The position numbers were made by a program, and so were the translations under genes. DNA of 64,000 bases from the NCBI GenBank assembly GCA_948527295.1, contig CAOSWK010000002.1, positions 1 through 64,000 on the forward strand, read 5' to 3'. Each line of letters opens with the position of its first letter. The first letter of the stretch is position 1. This DNA comes from an uncultured Eubacteriales bacterium. GTDB lineage: Bacteria; Bacillota; Clostridia; Oscillospirales; Acutalibacteraceae. Of the stretch, positions 8,014 to 16,587 are shown in pieces. The notes below the pieces were generated by a model. The model did not search any database and was not told where the DNA came from. It saw only the letters and a list, made by a program, of their open reading frames with translations.

Positions 8014-8571
8014 ATGGACATGCAGAGGACAGAGAGAGCCGTTTTTGACTTGCTGAGTGCGCTGGGCGAAGACGTTGACCGGGAAGGCTTGCAAGAGACA
8101 CCTAAACGAGTTGCAAAGATGTATGCTGAAGTTTTGTCTGGGATGAAGACTGATCCTTACGAGCTTTTGAAATTTTTTGATGAAGAAAATTGCGATTCAG
8201 AAATAGTCACAATAACGGACATCCCTGTGCAGTCGATATGCGAGCACCATATGCTGCCGTTTGTCGGAGTCGCTAATGTTGCTTACATGCCTCAAAAAGG
8301 CCGAGTAATCGGGCTTTCTAAGGTTGCAAGAATCGTGGACTGCTTTGCCAAGCGGCTTCAGGTGCAAGAACGGCTAACGGACCAGGTTGCAAGGTTTATT
8401 TACGAAAACGCGAACGTGGACGGCGTCATCGTGACGATAGAGGCGGAGCACCTGTGCATGACAATGCGCGGCATCAAGGCGATGGGCTCCAAAACCAAGA
8501 CCGCTGCTTTTTATGGGGCGCTAAAGGACGACATTCAAAAAAGAAACGAAGCTTTAAATCTACTAAAATGA
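8014..8571 (+). CDS. folE: GTP cyclohydrolase I
   Basis: The product is 185 aa, the usual length for FolE. It converts GTP to 7,8-dihydroneopterin triphosphate, the first step of tetrahydrofolate synthesis, in the cytosol. Visible signatures are ETPKRVAKMYAE near the N-terminus, the zinc site CEHHMLPFVG (about residues 75-84), QERLTDQVA and the second cysteine-containing segment EAEHLCMTMRG. The ATG at 8014 is 15 nt from GGAG, rather far; an in-frame ATG at 8020 is an alternative. It heads a four-gene operon whose order follows the pathway (folE, folP, folB, folK), with 15 bp to folP. Confidence 0.97.
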   Translation: MDMQRTERAVFDLLSALGEDVDREGLQETPKRVAKMYAEVLSGMKTDPYELLKFFDEENCDSEIVTITDIPVQSICEHHMLPFVGVANVAYMPQKGRVIGLSKVARIVDCFAKRLQVQERLTDQVARFIYENANVDGVIVTIEAEHLCMTMRGIKAMGSKTKTAAFYGALKDDIQKRNEALNLLK

Positions 8572-8586
8572 GGATGATATCGGCAA

Positions 8587-9396
8587 ATGAGGACATTTAA
8601 CGCGGGCAAATTTATTTTGGATTTGGACAAAAATACCTATGTCATGGGAATTTTAAACGTTACACCGGATTCTTTTTCTGACGGCGGCAAGTGGAATACT
8701 GTGGAGACCGCAGTGGCGCACGCTTTGCAGATGCAAGGCGACGGTGCGGACATCATTGACGTAGGGGCGCACTCCACACGGCCGGGGTGCGTTAGAATAT
8801 CTCCAGAAGAAGAGCTGGCCCGGCTAATGCCGGTTTTGCAGGTCTTGAGGCCGCAAATTCGAGTCCCGATTTCTGTGGATACTTTTTATCCGGCTGTTGC
8901 CAAAGAGGCGCTGGCGGCCGGCGCAGACATAATAAACGACGTTACCGGCTTTAAGGATGCCGAGATGATTGATGTTGTGAGCGGCTGTGACTGTGGTTGC
9001 ATGGTTATGCATGATGGGCCGCTGAATCAGATGAAAGCATTTTTTGAGGATCAGATTACTAAACTCTCGAAAAGAGGCGTGCAAAAGTGCAGAGTCTGCG
9101 TGGATCCGGGCATCGGTTTTGGCAAGAGCTATGAAGAAAATCTTTGCGCTATTAAAAATTTCAAAAATTATGTTGCGGATGGCGTCGCAGTGCTGCTTGG
9201 CGCTTCTCGAAAAAGGGTTATCGGCACGCCGTGCGGGGATCCTCCGTTTGAAGAGAGGATGCCCGGGACTATTGCCGCGCACACGATCGCCATTTTGAAC
9301 GGCGCGAATATCATAAGGGTTCACGACGTTAAAGAGGCTGTACAGGCGGCCAAAGTGGCTGACGCTATCTTGAGGGCTGAAATTGCCGGCGAATAG
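8587..9396 (+). CDS. folP: Dihydropteroate synthase
   Basis: The product is 269 aa. It joins p-aminobenzoate to 6-hydroxymethyl-dihydropterin diphosphate and is the sulfonamide target. The TIM-barrel markers are intact: MGILNVTPDSFSDGG at about residues 20-34, the loop GAHSTRPG (commonly GGESTRPG), the DPGIGFGK strand and GASRKRVIG near residue 207 with the substrate-binding Ser-Arg-Lys. The start codon is ATG 8587 behind AGGATGAT. It sits between folE and folB in the same operon; no pabA/B/C genes are in the window. Confidence 0.97.
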   Translation: MRTFNAGKFILDLDKNTYVMGILNVTPDSFSDGGKWNTVETAVAHALQMQGDGADIIDVGAHSTRPGCVRISPEEELARLMPVLQVLRPQIRVPISVDTFYPAVAKEALAAGADIINDVTGFKDAEMIDVVSGCDCGCMVMHDGPLNQMKAFFEDQITKLSKRGVQKCRVCVDPGIGFGKSYEENLCAIKNFKNYVADGVAVLLGASRKRVIGTPCGDPPFEERMPGTIAAHTIAILNGANIIRVHDVKEAVQAAKVADAILRAEIAGE

Positions 9397-9411
9397 TGTG
9401 GAGGAATGGTT

Positions 9412-9786
9412 TTGGATAAGATTATTGTTAAAGGGATTAAGGTTTTTGCGTATCATGGCGTAAACCCCGAAGAGAAGGTGGACGGCCAGAATTTTATTTT
9501 GGATATTGTAGCATACATGCCATTGAGCAGGGCTGCCGCGACTGATAACCTCGATGATACGGTGAGTTGCGCTAAAATTTTTAAAATGGCTGTTAAGGTT
9601 GCCACCGAAAATAGGTACGATTTGATAGAAACCCTTGCAGAAAGCGTTGCACAGAGTATATTGCAAACGTTTGAGCCGATTGGCGCTGTGAATGTATGTG
9701 TGAAAAAACCTGAGGCCCCGATTACCGCTGCAGAGTTCGATTATGTTGCTGTTGAAATTTTTAGAACAAGAGAGGCACTCAATTAA
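9412..9786 (+). CDS. folB: Dihydroneopterin aldolase
   Basis: The product is 124 aa if translation starts at TTG 9412. GGAGG (9400-9404) is 7 nt from this TTG but only 1 nt from an ATG at 9406, and the resulting start (M)DKIIVKGIKVFAYHGV matches the family start closely. FolB cleaves dihydroneopterin to 6-hydroxymethyl-dihydropterin and glycolaldehyde. The YHGVNPEE segment contains the conserved glutamate, and KPEAPI near the C-terminus carries the conserved lysine. Its stop TAA directly abuts the folK ATG, so translation of the two is probably coupled. Confidence 0.95.
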   Translation: MDKIIVKGIKVFAYHGVNPEEKVDGQNFILDIVAYMPLSRAAATDNLDDTVSCAKIFKMAVKVATENRYDLIETLAESVAQSILQTFEPIGAVNVCVKKPEAPITAAEFDYVAVEIFRTREALN

Positions 9787-10275
9787 ATGAAAGAAGCCGT
9801 CATTGCGCTCGGGAGCAACCTTTTGGACAGAGAAGAAAACCTAAAAACGGCAATCGAATCTTTGAAAAGGTTGCCTGGAACCACAGTTGAGGAAATCTCT
9901 TCAATTTATGTTACAGAGCCATTTTTGGCGCCAGACAAGCAGGATGACCATCTTAATTGCTGCGCAAAAATAAAAACGGAGCTTCCTCCAGAGACCTTGC
10001 TAGGGTGCTGCCTAGGGATAGAAGCCGCGATGGGGAAAGTGCGAACTTACAAAAACGCCGCCCGGATAATTGACATCGATTTGCTGCTATACGAAGGAGT
10101 AACGCTTAACACGAAGCATCTGACTCTGCCTCACCCCGGGATAAAAGAGCGCGCTTTTGTGATGGTCCCTTTAAGCGATTTATATCCTGAAAAAGTAGCT
10201 CTTGGACTCGATTTTGACATTACATTAGAAAAAGTCGGAAAAAATGGAGTTTTGCTTTACAAAAAAGGGCTTTAG
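9787..10275 (+). CDS. folK: 2-amino-4-hydroxy-6-hydroxymethyldihydropteridine diphosphokinase
   Basis: The product is 162 aa, normal for HPPK. It transfers pyrophosphate from ATP to 6-hydroxymethyl-dihydropterin, feeding FolP. Visible are the family start VIALGSNLLDREENL, the double-aspartate signature RIIDIDLLLYEG (about residues 94-105) that binds the two magnesium ions, and LPHPGIKERAFVMVPL. It is the last gene of the folate operon and starts immediately after the folB stop codon. Confidence 0.97.
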   Translation: MKEAVIALGSNLLDREENLKTAIESLKRLPGTTVEEISSIYVTEPFLAPDKQDDHLNCCAKIKTELPPETLLGCCLGIEAAMGKVRTYKNAARIIDIDLLLYEGVTLNTKHLTLPHPGIKERAFVMVPLSDLYPEKVALGLDFDITLEKVGKNGVLLYKKGL

Positions 10276-10570
10276 CTGTTTTACAAGATACTTATAAAAA
10301 TGTTAATAATTTTGTTTGCCTTTTAGTATTTATTTGAAAAACCTCCATCAAACGGAGATTTTTGGCTCAATATGTTGATTGCAACTTGACTAATATACAA
10401 CTAACCCCAAATTACAATATTTTAATATGGTAAGTCTACCAAATTCTAAATTAACTCAACAAAAAACAAACTAAACTTAAACTACCTCCCCACCACCTGC
10501 ATATTTAACTTTTTGGAGACTTTAATATGCACACTTCACCTACATTTAGTCATCAAAAAAATAAATTCAA
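10276..10570 (+). other. Intergenic region between convergent folK and tsf
   Basis: It holds a weak terminator-like hairpin at about 10338-10363 (AAAAACCTCC / GGAGATTTTT with one mismatch) for the folate operon. No gene is seen; base composition is AT-rich. No clear terminator for tsf was found on the minus side. Confidence 0.45.
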
Positions 10571-11485
10571 TTACTTAACCATGCTAGCAACTTCATCTGC
10601 AAAGTTATCTTCGCGTTTCTCGAGTCCTTCGCCCTTTTCAAAGCGGGCAAAATTTTCAATCTTGATGTTTCCGTCCAATTTTTCGGCAATATTTCTTACA
10701 TATTGCTCAACGGTCAAATTCGAATCCTTAACGAAAATTTGCTCAACCAAACAATTTTCTTTGTAAAATTTTCCAATCTTGCCCATTACGATTTTCTCCG
10801 CAATGTTAGCGGGCTTTCCCTCGTTCATTACCTGCTCAGTGAGTATTTTCTTTTCGTGCTCCAAAACATCTGCAGGCACAGCGTCTCTGTTTAAGTAGCC
10901 TGGATTAACTGCAGCCACCTGCATAGCGATATCTTTGGCGCAAACTTTAAATTCATCTTGCAAAGCAACCTCCGGCGAAGCATTAAACTTAACCAAAACG
11001 CCAATTCGGCCGCCAGCGTGATTATAAGTCGTAACAACGCCTTCAAACCGCTTAAACCGGCGAACCTTTATATTCTCCCCAATTGTAAGGATCTTCTCTC
11101 TAACCAATTCTTCAACGGTAAAATCGCTGCTGCAAGCTTTGCAGGCCATTAAAGCCTCCAAATCGGCAGGATTCTTCTCAATTATAGTATCTGCGCAAGT
11201 TTGCACAAAGGCCAGAAAATCAGCGTTCTGAGCCACAAAGTCCGTCTCCGCGTTAACTTCAATAACAACCCCAATATTTTCGTCCTTATTAGTGCACGCA
11301 AACGCAACGCCCTCCGCCGCGATTCTGCCAGACTTCTTGCTCGCAGCAGCCAAGCCCTTCTCCCGCAAAAAATCTATAGCTTTATCCATATCGCCACAAG
11401 ACTCCGTAAGCGCCTTCTTGCAATCCATCATTCCGCAGCCGGTCTTTTCCCTCAAAGCCTTAACATCGCTCGCTGTAAAAGCCAT
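10571..11485 (-). CDS. tsf: Translation elongation factor Ts
   Basis: The product is 304 aa. EF-Ts is the guanine-nucleotide exchange factor for EF-Tu. The start is ATG 11485 (MAFTASDVKALREKTG), 7 nt from GGAGG; an upstream ATG at 11491 sits too close to that GGAGG. The signatures are VKALREKTGCGMMDCKKAL at the N-terminus (the EF-Tu-binding UBA-like domain) and VNAETDFVAQNADF (EF-TS signature 2) near residue 80. It lies 51 bp downstream of rpsB and is probably cotranscribed with it, the nearly universal arrangement. Confidence 0.97.
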   Translation of the reverse strand: MAFTASDVKALREKTGCGMMDCKKALTESCGDMDKAIDFLREKGLAAASKKSGRIAAEGVAFACTNKDENIGVVIEVNAETDFVAQNADFLAFVQTCADTIIEKNPADLEALMACKACSSDFTVEELVREKILTIGENIKVRRFKRFEGVVTTYNHAGGRIGVLVKFNASPEVALQDEFKVCAKDIAMQVAAVNPGYLNRDAVPADVLEHEKKILTEQVMNEGKPANIAEKIVMGKIGKFYKENCLVEQIFVKDSNLTVEQYVRNIAEKLDGNIKIENFARFEKGEGLEKREDNFADEVASMVK

Positions 11486-11536
11486 AACCATTCCTCCACA
11501 TATATATTTCAAAAATTTTCTAATTCAAATGCAGCC

Positions 11537-12304
11537 TTATTCTTCGGCCGTTCTGGTCTCTTCAAAAATCAAATCTTCGATAGACTCTTCCACAGGCTCA
11601 ACCGCAGCAGAACCCATTTGGCCCTCCCTGCCTTCAATGATTCCATTCGCCATAACGCCCGCCAAAAGCTTAACCGCGCGGATAGCGTCGTCGTTACCCG
11701 GAATAACATAATCAACTTCGTCTGGGTCACAGTTTGTGTCCACAATAGCAATAATCGGAATTCCAAGCTTTTTAGCCTCGGCCACAGCGATCCTCTCTTT
11801 TCGCGGGTCAACAATAAACAATGCGCCCGGCAGCTTCTTCATATCTTTAATGCCGCCAAGAAATTTTTCCAACTTTTCAATTTCAAGATTTAATTTTATA
11901 ACTTCTTTTTTCGGCAGCAATTCAAAAGTGCCGTTATCTTGCATCTCGCGCAGTTGCTTTAAGCGATCCACTCTACGGCGGATAGTAGCAAAGTTAGTAA
12001 GCATGCCGCCCAGCCAACGCGCATTAACATAGTAAGCACCGCAGCGGATAGCCTCTTCTTTAACCGACTCTTGAGCCTGTTTTTTTGTGCCAACAAAAAG
12101 CACAGACTTACCCTGGTCTGTAATGTCCTTAATAAAATCATAAGCTTCCTCGAGCTTCTTGACGGTCTTTTGCAGGTCAATAATATAAATCCCGTTTCTT
12201 TCGGTAAAGATATACCTAGCCATTTTGGGGTTCCACCTTCTAGTTTGGTGGCCAAAATGGACGCCCGCCTCCAAAAGTTGTTTCATAGATACTACAGATG
12301 ACAT
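11537..12304 (-). CDS. rpsB: 30S ribosomal protein S2
   Basis: The product is 255 aa. It begins MSSVVSMKQLLEAGVHFGHQTRRWNPKM, with the conserved HFGHQTRRWNP motif, and contains RWLGGMLTNF and IPIIAIVDTNCDPD, all standard for S2. The start is ATG 12304 behind AAGGAGGAAAATTT. It is the first gene of rpsB-tsf, with a structured leader and promoter upstream. Confidence 0.98.
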   Translation of the reverse strand: MSSVVSMKQLLEAGVHFGHQTRRWNPKMARYIFTERNGIYIIDLQKTVKKLEEAYDFIKDITDQGKSVLFVGTKKQAQESVKEEAIRCGAYYVNARWLGGMLTNFATIRRRVDRLKQLREMQDNGTFELLPKKEVIKLNLEIEKLEKFLGGIKDMKKLPGALFIVDPRKERIAVAEAKKLGIPIIAIVDTNCDPDEVDYVIPGNDDAIRAVKLLAGVMANGIIEGREGQMGSAAVEPVEESIEDLIFEETRTAEE

Positions 12305-12394
12305 AAATTTTCCTCCTTGGTTAATACCTCCGCAGCGCCCACCTGAACAAAAAGCACCAAGAAAAAGCGGCTGCGTGTGAATTTATAAAAATTA
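12305..12394 (-). promoter_or_regulatory. Structured rpsB leader
   Basis: In the minus-strand leader CGCAGC pairs with GCTGCG across a GC-rich internal region, just upstream of GGAGGTATTAACCAAGGAGG. Leaders with autoregulatory S2 sites are known in several phyla; whether this hairpin serves that role is inference. Confidence 0.45.
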
Positions 12395-12400
12395 ATTAAT

Positions 12401-12429
12401 ATTATAACACACCCTCAAAAAACTTACAA
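12401..12429 (-). promoter_or_regulatory. Promoter of rpsB-tsf
   Basis: Minus strand: TTGTAA (12429-12424), 17-bp spacer, TATAAT (12406-12401). Confidence 0.8.
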
Positions 12430-12476
12430 GGCTTTTTTGATTATATTCCGTTTAGTCTGATTTTGGCTGAATACAG

Positions 12477-12773
12477 CTACATTCTTAAGAATCTTTTTAA
12501 GCAGTCTTGGAGTCTTCTTCTTTTTCGGCGCGGGCCCAAATTATGCTTTACTAGCACGGTGTCGTCGCCGATTATAGCTATGTCCTCCCACCTTATTATT
12601 ATGTCATCTTCTCTGCCCAAAAGCCCACACCATCGCAGGCGGCCATATATTATTATTGAAACTAATCTTGCGTCTTTTGTGTCGATCTCCACGTCGCTGA
12701 CGCATCCCAGCCGGACTCCGGTTTTTATGTTTATCACTTCTTTATTGCGCATCTCTACTATTCTGCATCTCAT
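12477..12773 (-). CDS. YlmC/YmxH family PRC-barrel protein
   Basis: The product is 98 aa. The first 80 residues (VINIKTGVRLGCVSDVEID, RLVSIIIYGRLRW, IIRWEDIAIIGDDTVLVK) form the small PRC-barrel fold of the YlmC/YmxH family, found in endospore-forming Firmicutes; B. subtilis YmxH lies near sporulation genes. The biochemical role is not established. The C-terminal 18 residues are unusually basic (PRRKRRRLQDCLKRF), which may help contact nucleic acid or membrane. It lies between the rpsB promoter and a divergently transcribed P-type ATPase gene. Confidence 0.8.
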   Translation of the reverse strand: MRCRIVEMRNKEVINIKTGVRLGCVSDVEIDTKDARLVSIIIYGRLRWCGLLGREDDIIIRWEDIAIIGDDTVLVKHNLGPRRKRRRLQDCLKRFLRM

Positions 12774-12806
12774 AAAAACCTCAAAACCTCCTGCTTTAAA
12801 GTCCGA

Positions 12807-12835
12807 TTGACTTTAGCTTTTTGCGTATATATAAT
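12807..12835 (+). promoter_or_regulatory. Promoter of the P-type ATPase gene
   Basis: TTGACT (12807-12812), 17-bp spacer, TATAAT (12830-12835). Confidence 0.8.
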
Positions 12836-12880
12836 TAAAATTATCGAATATTAAAAAATTTTAAGGAGAAGTTTGCATAT

Positions 12881-15247
12881 ATGTCAAACGACATTATTCG
12901 CTATAATTCGGCGCCCGAGGTTGGTCTCTCTGAAACCCAGGTTTTGAGCCGTAAAAATGCAGATCTTATTAATAAGGATACATCTGTGCCGACCAAGACG
13001 GTGCCTCGCATTATAAAAGATAATTTGTTTACGCTTTTTAATTTTATAAATTTCTTTTTGGCCGCTTCCATAATTTATGTAGGTTCGTTTAAGAATTTGC
13101 TGTTTATGGGCGTTGTTATCTCTAACCTCATTATAAGTACTGTTCAGGAGATTCGTGCCAAAAAAACGGTGGACAAATTGTCGATATTATCGCTTGCAAA
13201 AGTTTCGGTTACTCGAAATGGTGCTGTGCAAAAAGTCAATATTGATGAGCTTGTTTTGGACGACATAATTGAGCTGACTCAGGGAGCGCAGGTGCCGACC
13301 GATTGTAAAATTATATGTGGCCGGTGCGATGTTAATGAATCCTTACTGACTGGTGAATCCAACTCTATATCTAAGGCGGAAGGCGATTTGTTGCTCTCTG
13401 GCAGCTATATTGTTAGCGGGACATGCAAGGCAAGGGTTGAGCACGTTGGTAAGTATAACTATGCTTCCAAGATCTCTTGCGGCGCCAAATACGTTAAAAA
13501 AATAAATTCTCAGATAATGTCTGCCTTCAACAGGATTATCCTGATTTTGTCGATACTCATCATCCCCATCGGCTTCTCTTTATTTACGCACCAGCTGGGT
13601 CATAACTCTTTGGAGGGCGCTGTTGTAAATACCACTGCGGCGCTAATTGGGATGATTCCCGAGGGACTGATGCTTTTGGTTAGCACGGTTTTAGCGGTTA
13701 GCGTTCTGCGGCTATCTAAACATAAAGTTTTGGTGCAGGAGCTTTACTGCATCGAGACTTTGGCGCGGGTTGATACCTTATGCCTCGACAAAACTGGTAC
13801 TATAACTCAAGGTACAATGCGGGTTCACGATATTGTGCCATATTCGGGGAAAAATTCTAGCACCGATAAAGCCGCCATGCTTCGGGCTCTGTCGACTATC
13901 GTGAATAATACTGCGGACACAAACCCTACATACTGCGCGATAAAAGAGTTTATCGACGAGAACCAGATTGAATATAAAAAGGCTAGTGAGGTTGTGTCCT
14001 TTTCACCCGAAAAAAAGTGGTCTGGCGCGTATGTTGACGGCTTGGGCAGCTTTGTGATGGGCGCCGCTGAGTTTGTTTTTGGAGAAAATTTTAGACTCTT
14101 TAAGAAAGAACTCCAACAATACGCCAAGGAGAACCGCGTCCTTGTTTTGGCGCACTCCAAGAATAATTTTGTTAACAAAAATCTGCCGCAAATCCTAGAG
14201 TTGATGGGGTTTATCTTAATCAAAGACGTTATCCGAGAGACTGCAGCGGACACTTTGAAATATTTTTACGACCAAGGCGTGGACGTTAAGATAATCTCTG
14301 GCGACAGCCCCACAACCGTCGCGAACATCGCAAAACGCGTTGGGGTTAAGAATTACGAAAAATGCATCGATGCGAAGGCCGAACTGAAGACCACAGAAGA
14401 CATCCAAACCGCTGTAAAAGAATGCTCCATTTTCGGGCGGGTCTCTCCCACGCAAAAAAAGGAGATCATCTGCGCGCTCAAGGAGCAGGGCCATACCGTC
14501 GCGATGGTTGGCGACGGCGTTAACGACGTTTTGGCGCTAAAAGAGTCGGACTGCAGCGTGGTTATGGCTAATGGTAGCGACGCTGCCAGAAACGTTGCTC
14601 AGTTGGTTCTGCTGAATTCGGATTTTTCGTCCATGCCAAAAGTCGTGCTCGAAGGCCGCCGGTCCATAAACAACATCCAGCGCTCCGCCTCGCTGTTTTT
14701 GGTCAAAACAATCTACTCCACCCTGCTGGCCATTCTGTTCCTGTTTTTCAACACGCCGTACCCGTTCATGCCCATCCAAATGACGTTGACAAGCGTTTTT
14801 ACCATCGGGATTCCATCATTCGTTTTGGCGCTGGAGGCCAACAAAAGCCAAATAAACGGCAATCTGTTCGTAAACATAATAAGCAAAGCCCTGCCGTGCG
14901 CGCTAACCATCGTCTCGTCGATACTGACTATCATGGCTGTATCGAAGGTCATCTACCTAAGCTATGCCGAGATCTCCACGCTGTGCGTCATTTTGACCGG
15001 ATTTTCAGGGCTCTCTTTGCTATTTAACTTGTGTTTGCCGTTCAACCTCGTTCGAAAATCCCTATTCTATGCGATGTCCACAGCCTTTTTAGTTTGCCTC
15101 TTGTTTTTCCAAGCCTTCTTTTCGCTCGCCTCGCCCAACATCAAACTAGTCGCCGTTGCCGTGCTGCTCTGCTTCTTCGCCTCGTTTTTGTTTAAAATGT
15201 TCTCCAAAATAATCTTCAAAACAAAAAAGCAAGCGCCCATCAACTAA
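12881..15247 (+). CDS. Cation-translocating P-type ATPase (CtpE-like)
   Basis: The product is 788 aa, with ATG 12881 after AAGGAG. The domains follow the P-type order: two N-terminal membrane helices (about residues 50-95), the actuator domain with TGES (about 165), the helix pair with the ion-binding IPEGLML motif, the phosphorylation site CLDKTGTITQG, a short nucleotide-binding domain, MVGDGVNDVLALKESD as hinge, and six C-terminal membrane segments. PEGL without CPx and without a metal-binding domain points away from heavy-metal pumps and towards Ca/Mg-type or CtpE-type transporters. The short nucleotide-binding domain and the C-terminal IGIPSFVLALE fit the CtpE group, reported for Ca uptake in mycobacteria. 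Substrate here is inference. It converges on ackA, with 14 bp between stops. Confidence 0.85.
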   Translation: MSNDIIRYNSAPEVGLSETQVLSRKNADLINKDTSVPTKTVPRIIKDNLFTLFNFINFFLAASIIYVGSFKNLLFMGVVISNLIISTVQEIRAKKTVDKLSILSLAKVSVTRNGAVQKVNIDELVLDDIIELTQGAQVPTDCKIICGRCDVNESLLTGESNSISKAEGDLLLSGSYIVSGTCKARVEHVGKYNYASKISCGAKYVKKINSQIMSAFNRIILILSILIIPIGFSLFTHQLGHNSLEGAVVNTTAALIGMIPEGLMLLVSTVLAVSVLRLSKHKVLVQELYCIETLARVDTLCLDKTGTITQGTMRVHDIVPYSGKNSSTDKAAMLRALSTIVNNTADTNPTYCAIKEFIDENQIEYKKASEVVSFSPEKKWSGAYVDGLGSFVMGAAEFVFGENFRLFKKELQQYAKENRVLVLAHSKNNFVNKNLPQILELMGFILIKDVIRETAADTLKYFYDQGVDVKIISGDSPTTVANIAKRVGVKNYEKCIDAKAELKTTEDIQTAVKECSIFGRVSPTQKKEIICALKEQGHTVAMVGDGVNDVLALKESDCSVVMANGSDAARNVAQLVLLNSDFSSMPKVVLEGRRSINNIQRSASLFLVKTIYSTLLAILFLFFNTPYPFMPIQMTLTSVFTIGIPSFVLALEANKSQINGNLFVNIISKALPCALTIVSSILTIMAVSKVIYLSYAEISTLCVILTGFSGLSLLFNLCLPFNLVRKSLFYAMSTAFLVCLLFFQAFFSLASPNIKLVAVAVLLCFFASFLFKMFSKIIFKTKKQAPIN

Positions 15248-15261
15248 GCGCTCTGCCTTCT

Positions 15262-16476
15262 CTATTTTTCTAAACTCTCTATAACTGCCGCCGTATCGCG
15301 GGCTATAACTATTTCTTCGTTCGTTGGGATAACAAAAATTTTTATAGAAGAATCTTTCTCCGAAATCTCCGCCGTGCTGGCGTTGACCGTTTGTTCGTTC
15401 AAGCTGTCGTTAACATTTACTCCCATAAACGAAAGCGAATTGCAGATCGCCCTCCTGTGCTCAACGCGGTTTTCGCCTATGCCGCCGGTGAAGACAATCG
15501 CGTCGCAGCCACCCAGCACCGCTATGTATGAAGCAATAACCTTGAAAATCTGATAGCGGAACATATCTTGAGCCAAAATCGCCCTCTCGTTGTCCGACTT
15601 TGCTGCTTTTTCAATTTCCCTAGCGTCGCTAGAAACGCCCGAAACCCCCAGCAGGCCAGACTTCTTATTGATAACCTCGTTAAACTCTTTTAGCGATAAA
15701 TTCTCCCTCTCGGCAACAAAAGTGATAATCCCCGGATCCAGCGACCCGCTGCGCGTTCCCATTATCATGCCGTCCGTAGGAGTAAAGCCCATCGTCGTGT
15801 CCACAGACTTTCCGCCATCTATTGCAGCAATCGAGGCTCCATTGCCCAGGTGACACGTGATAATCTTAGTCTGTTTAATGTCTTTGTGCATAAGCTTTGC
15901 ACATTCGTTGCTAACGTAATAATGAGAAAGCCCGTGGTATCCGTATTTTCTTATGCCATACTTTTCGTAAAATTCATACGGCAGCGGATAAATATAGGCT
16001 TTTGGAGGAATGGTGCTATGAAAGGCTGTATCAAAAACCGCCACCTGCGGGAAGTCTTCGCCAAAGATTTCTTTGCAAGCGTTTATTCCGTGCAAATTTG
16101 CGCTGTTATGAAGGGGAGCGATAGGCGTGAACCTCTCCACCGCGTTTATAAGCTTTTGGTCTATCAACGTAGATTTACTAAACTCCGCGCCGCCCTGCAC
16201 CACTCTGTGCCCAGCTGCTGAGATTTCTGTCAGGTCCTTTATAACGCCATATTCGTCGTTTAAAAGAAGCCCCTTCACAAAAAACGCCGCTTCCTCGTGG
16301 CTTTTTAGGTTGGATTTGAATGTTTTTTTGTGTCCTTTATAATTTTCGTATTCAACAAAAGTATCGTTCAATCCGATTCTATCACAAATTCCTTTGGCCA
16401 ACACCGTTTCGTCGGCCATGTCTATAAGCTGAAACCTCAGCGACGAGCTGCCCGCATTTATCACCAAAACCTTCAT
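15262..16476 (-). CDS. ackA: Acetate kinase
   Basis: The product is 404 aa, typical length. It interconverts acetyl phosphate plus ADP and acetate plus ATP, the energy-conserving step of acetate fermentation. Visible motifs are VINAGSSSLRFQLI at the start (many homologues have Lys where this has Arg), VFDTAFHSTIPP with the catalytic Asp, the HGLSHYYVS and HLGNGASIAAI motifs, GTRSGSLDPG, and VFTGGIGEN. No pta gene is adjacent. The promoter region is shared, divergently, with tmcAL, whose product uses acetate. Confidence 0.97.
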   Translation of the reverse strand: MKVLVINAGSSSLRFQLIDMADETVLAKGICDRIGLNDTFVEYENYKGHKKTFKSNLKSHEEAAFFVKGLLLNDEYGVIKDLTEISAAGHRVVQGGAEFSKSTLIDQKLINAVERFTPIAPLHNSANLHGINACKEIFGEDFPQVAVFDTAFHSTIPPKAYIYPLPYEFYEKYGIRKYGYHGLSHYYVSNECAKLMHKDIKQTKIITCHLGNGASIAAIDGGKSVDTTMGFTPTDGMIMGTRSGSLDPGIITFVAERENLSLKEFNEVINKKSGLLGVSGVSSDAREIEKAAKSDNERAILAQDMFRYQIFKVIASYIAVLGGCDAIVFTGGIGENRVEHRRAICNSLSFMGVNVNDSLNEQTVNASTAEISEKDSSIKIFVIPTNEEIVIARDTAAVIESLEK

Positions 16477-16519
16477 GCACGGCCTCCTTCTATCATGTGC
16501 TTCAATTCGCGCTCCCCAT

Positions 16520-16549
16520 ATAGTATCATATTGGAGAGACGAAAATCAA
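16520..16549 (-). promoter_or_regulatory. Probable promoter of ackA
   Basis: Minus strand: TTGATT (16549-16544), 18-bp spacer, TACTAT (16525-16520). Confidence 0.55.
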
Positions 16550-16587
16550 GAAATTTGCCAAAAAACAACAATTTGGGAGTTTTTATT

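Noticed and set aside
8824..9666. Long minus-strand open frame opposite folP and folB
   Set aside because: It is antisense to two clearly homologous genes and has no family-like sequence.
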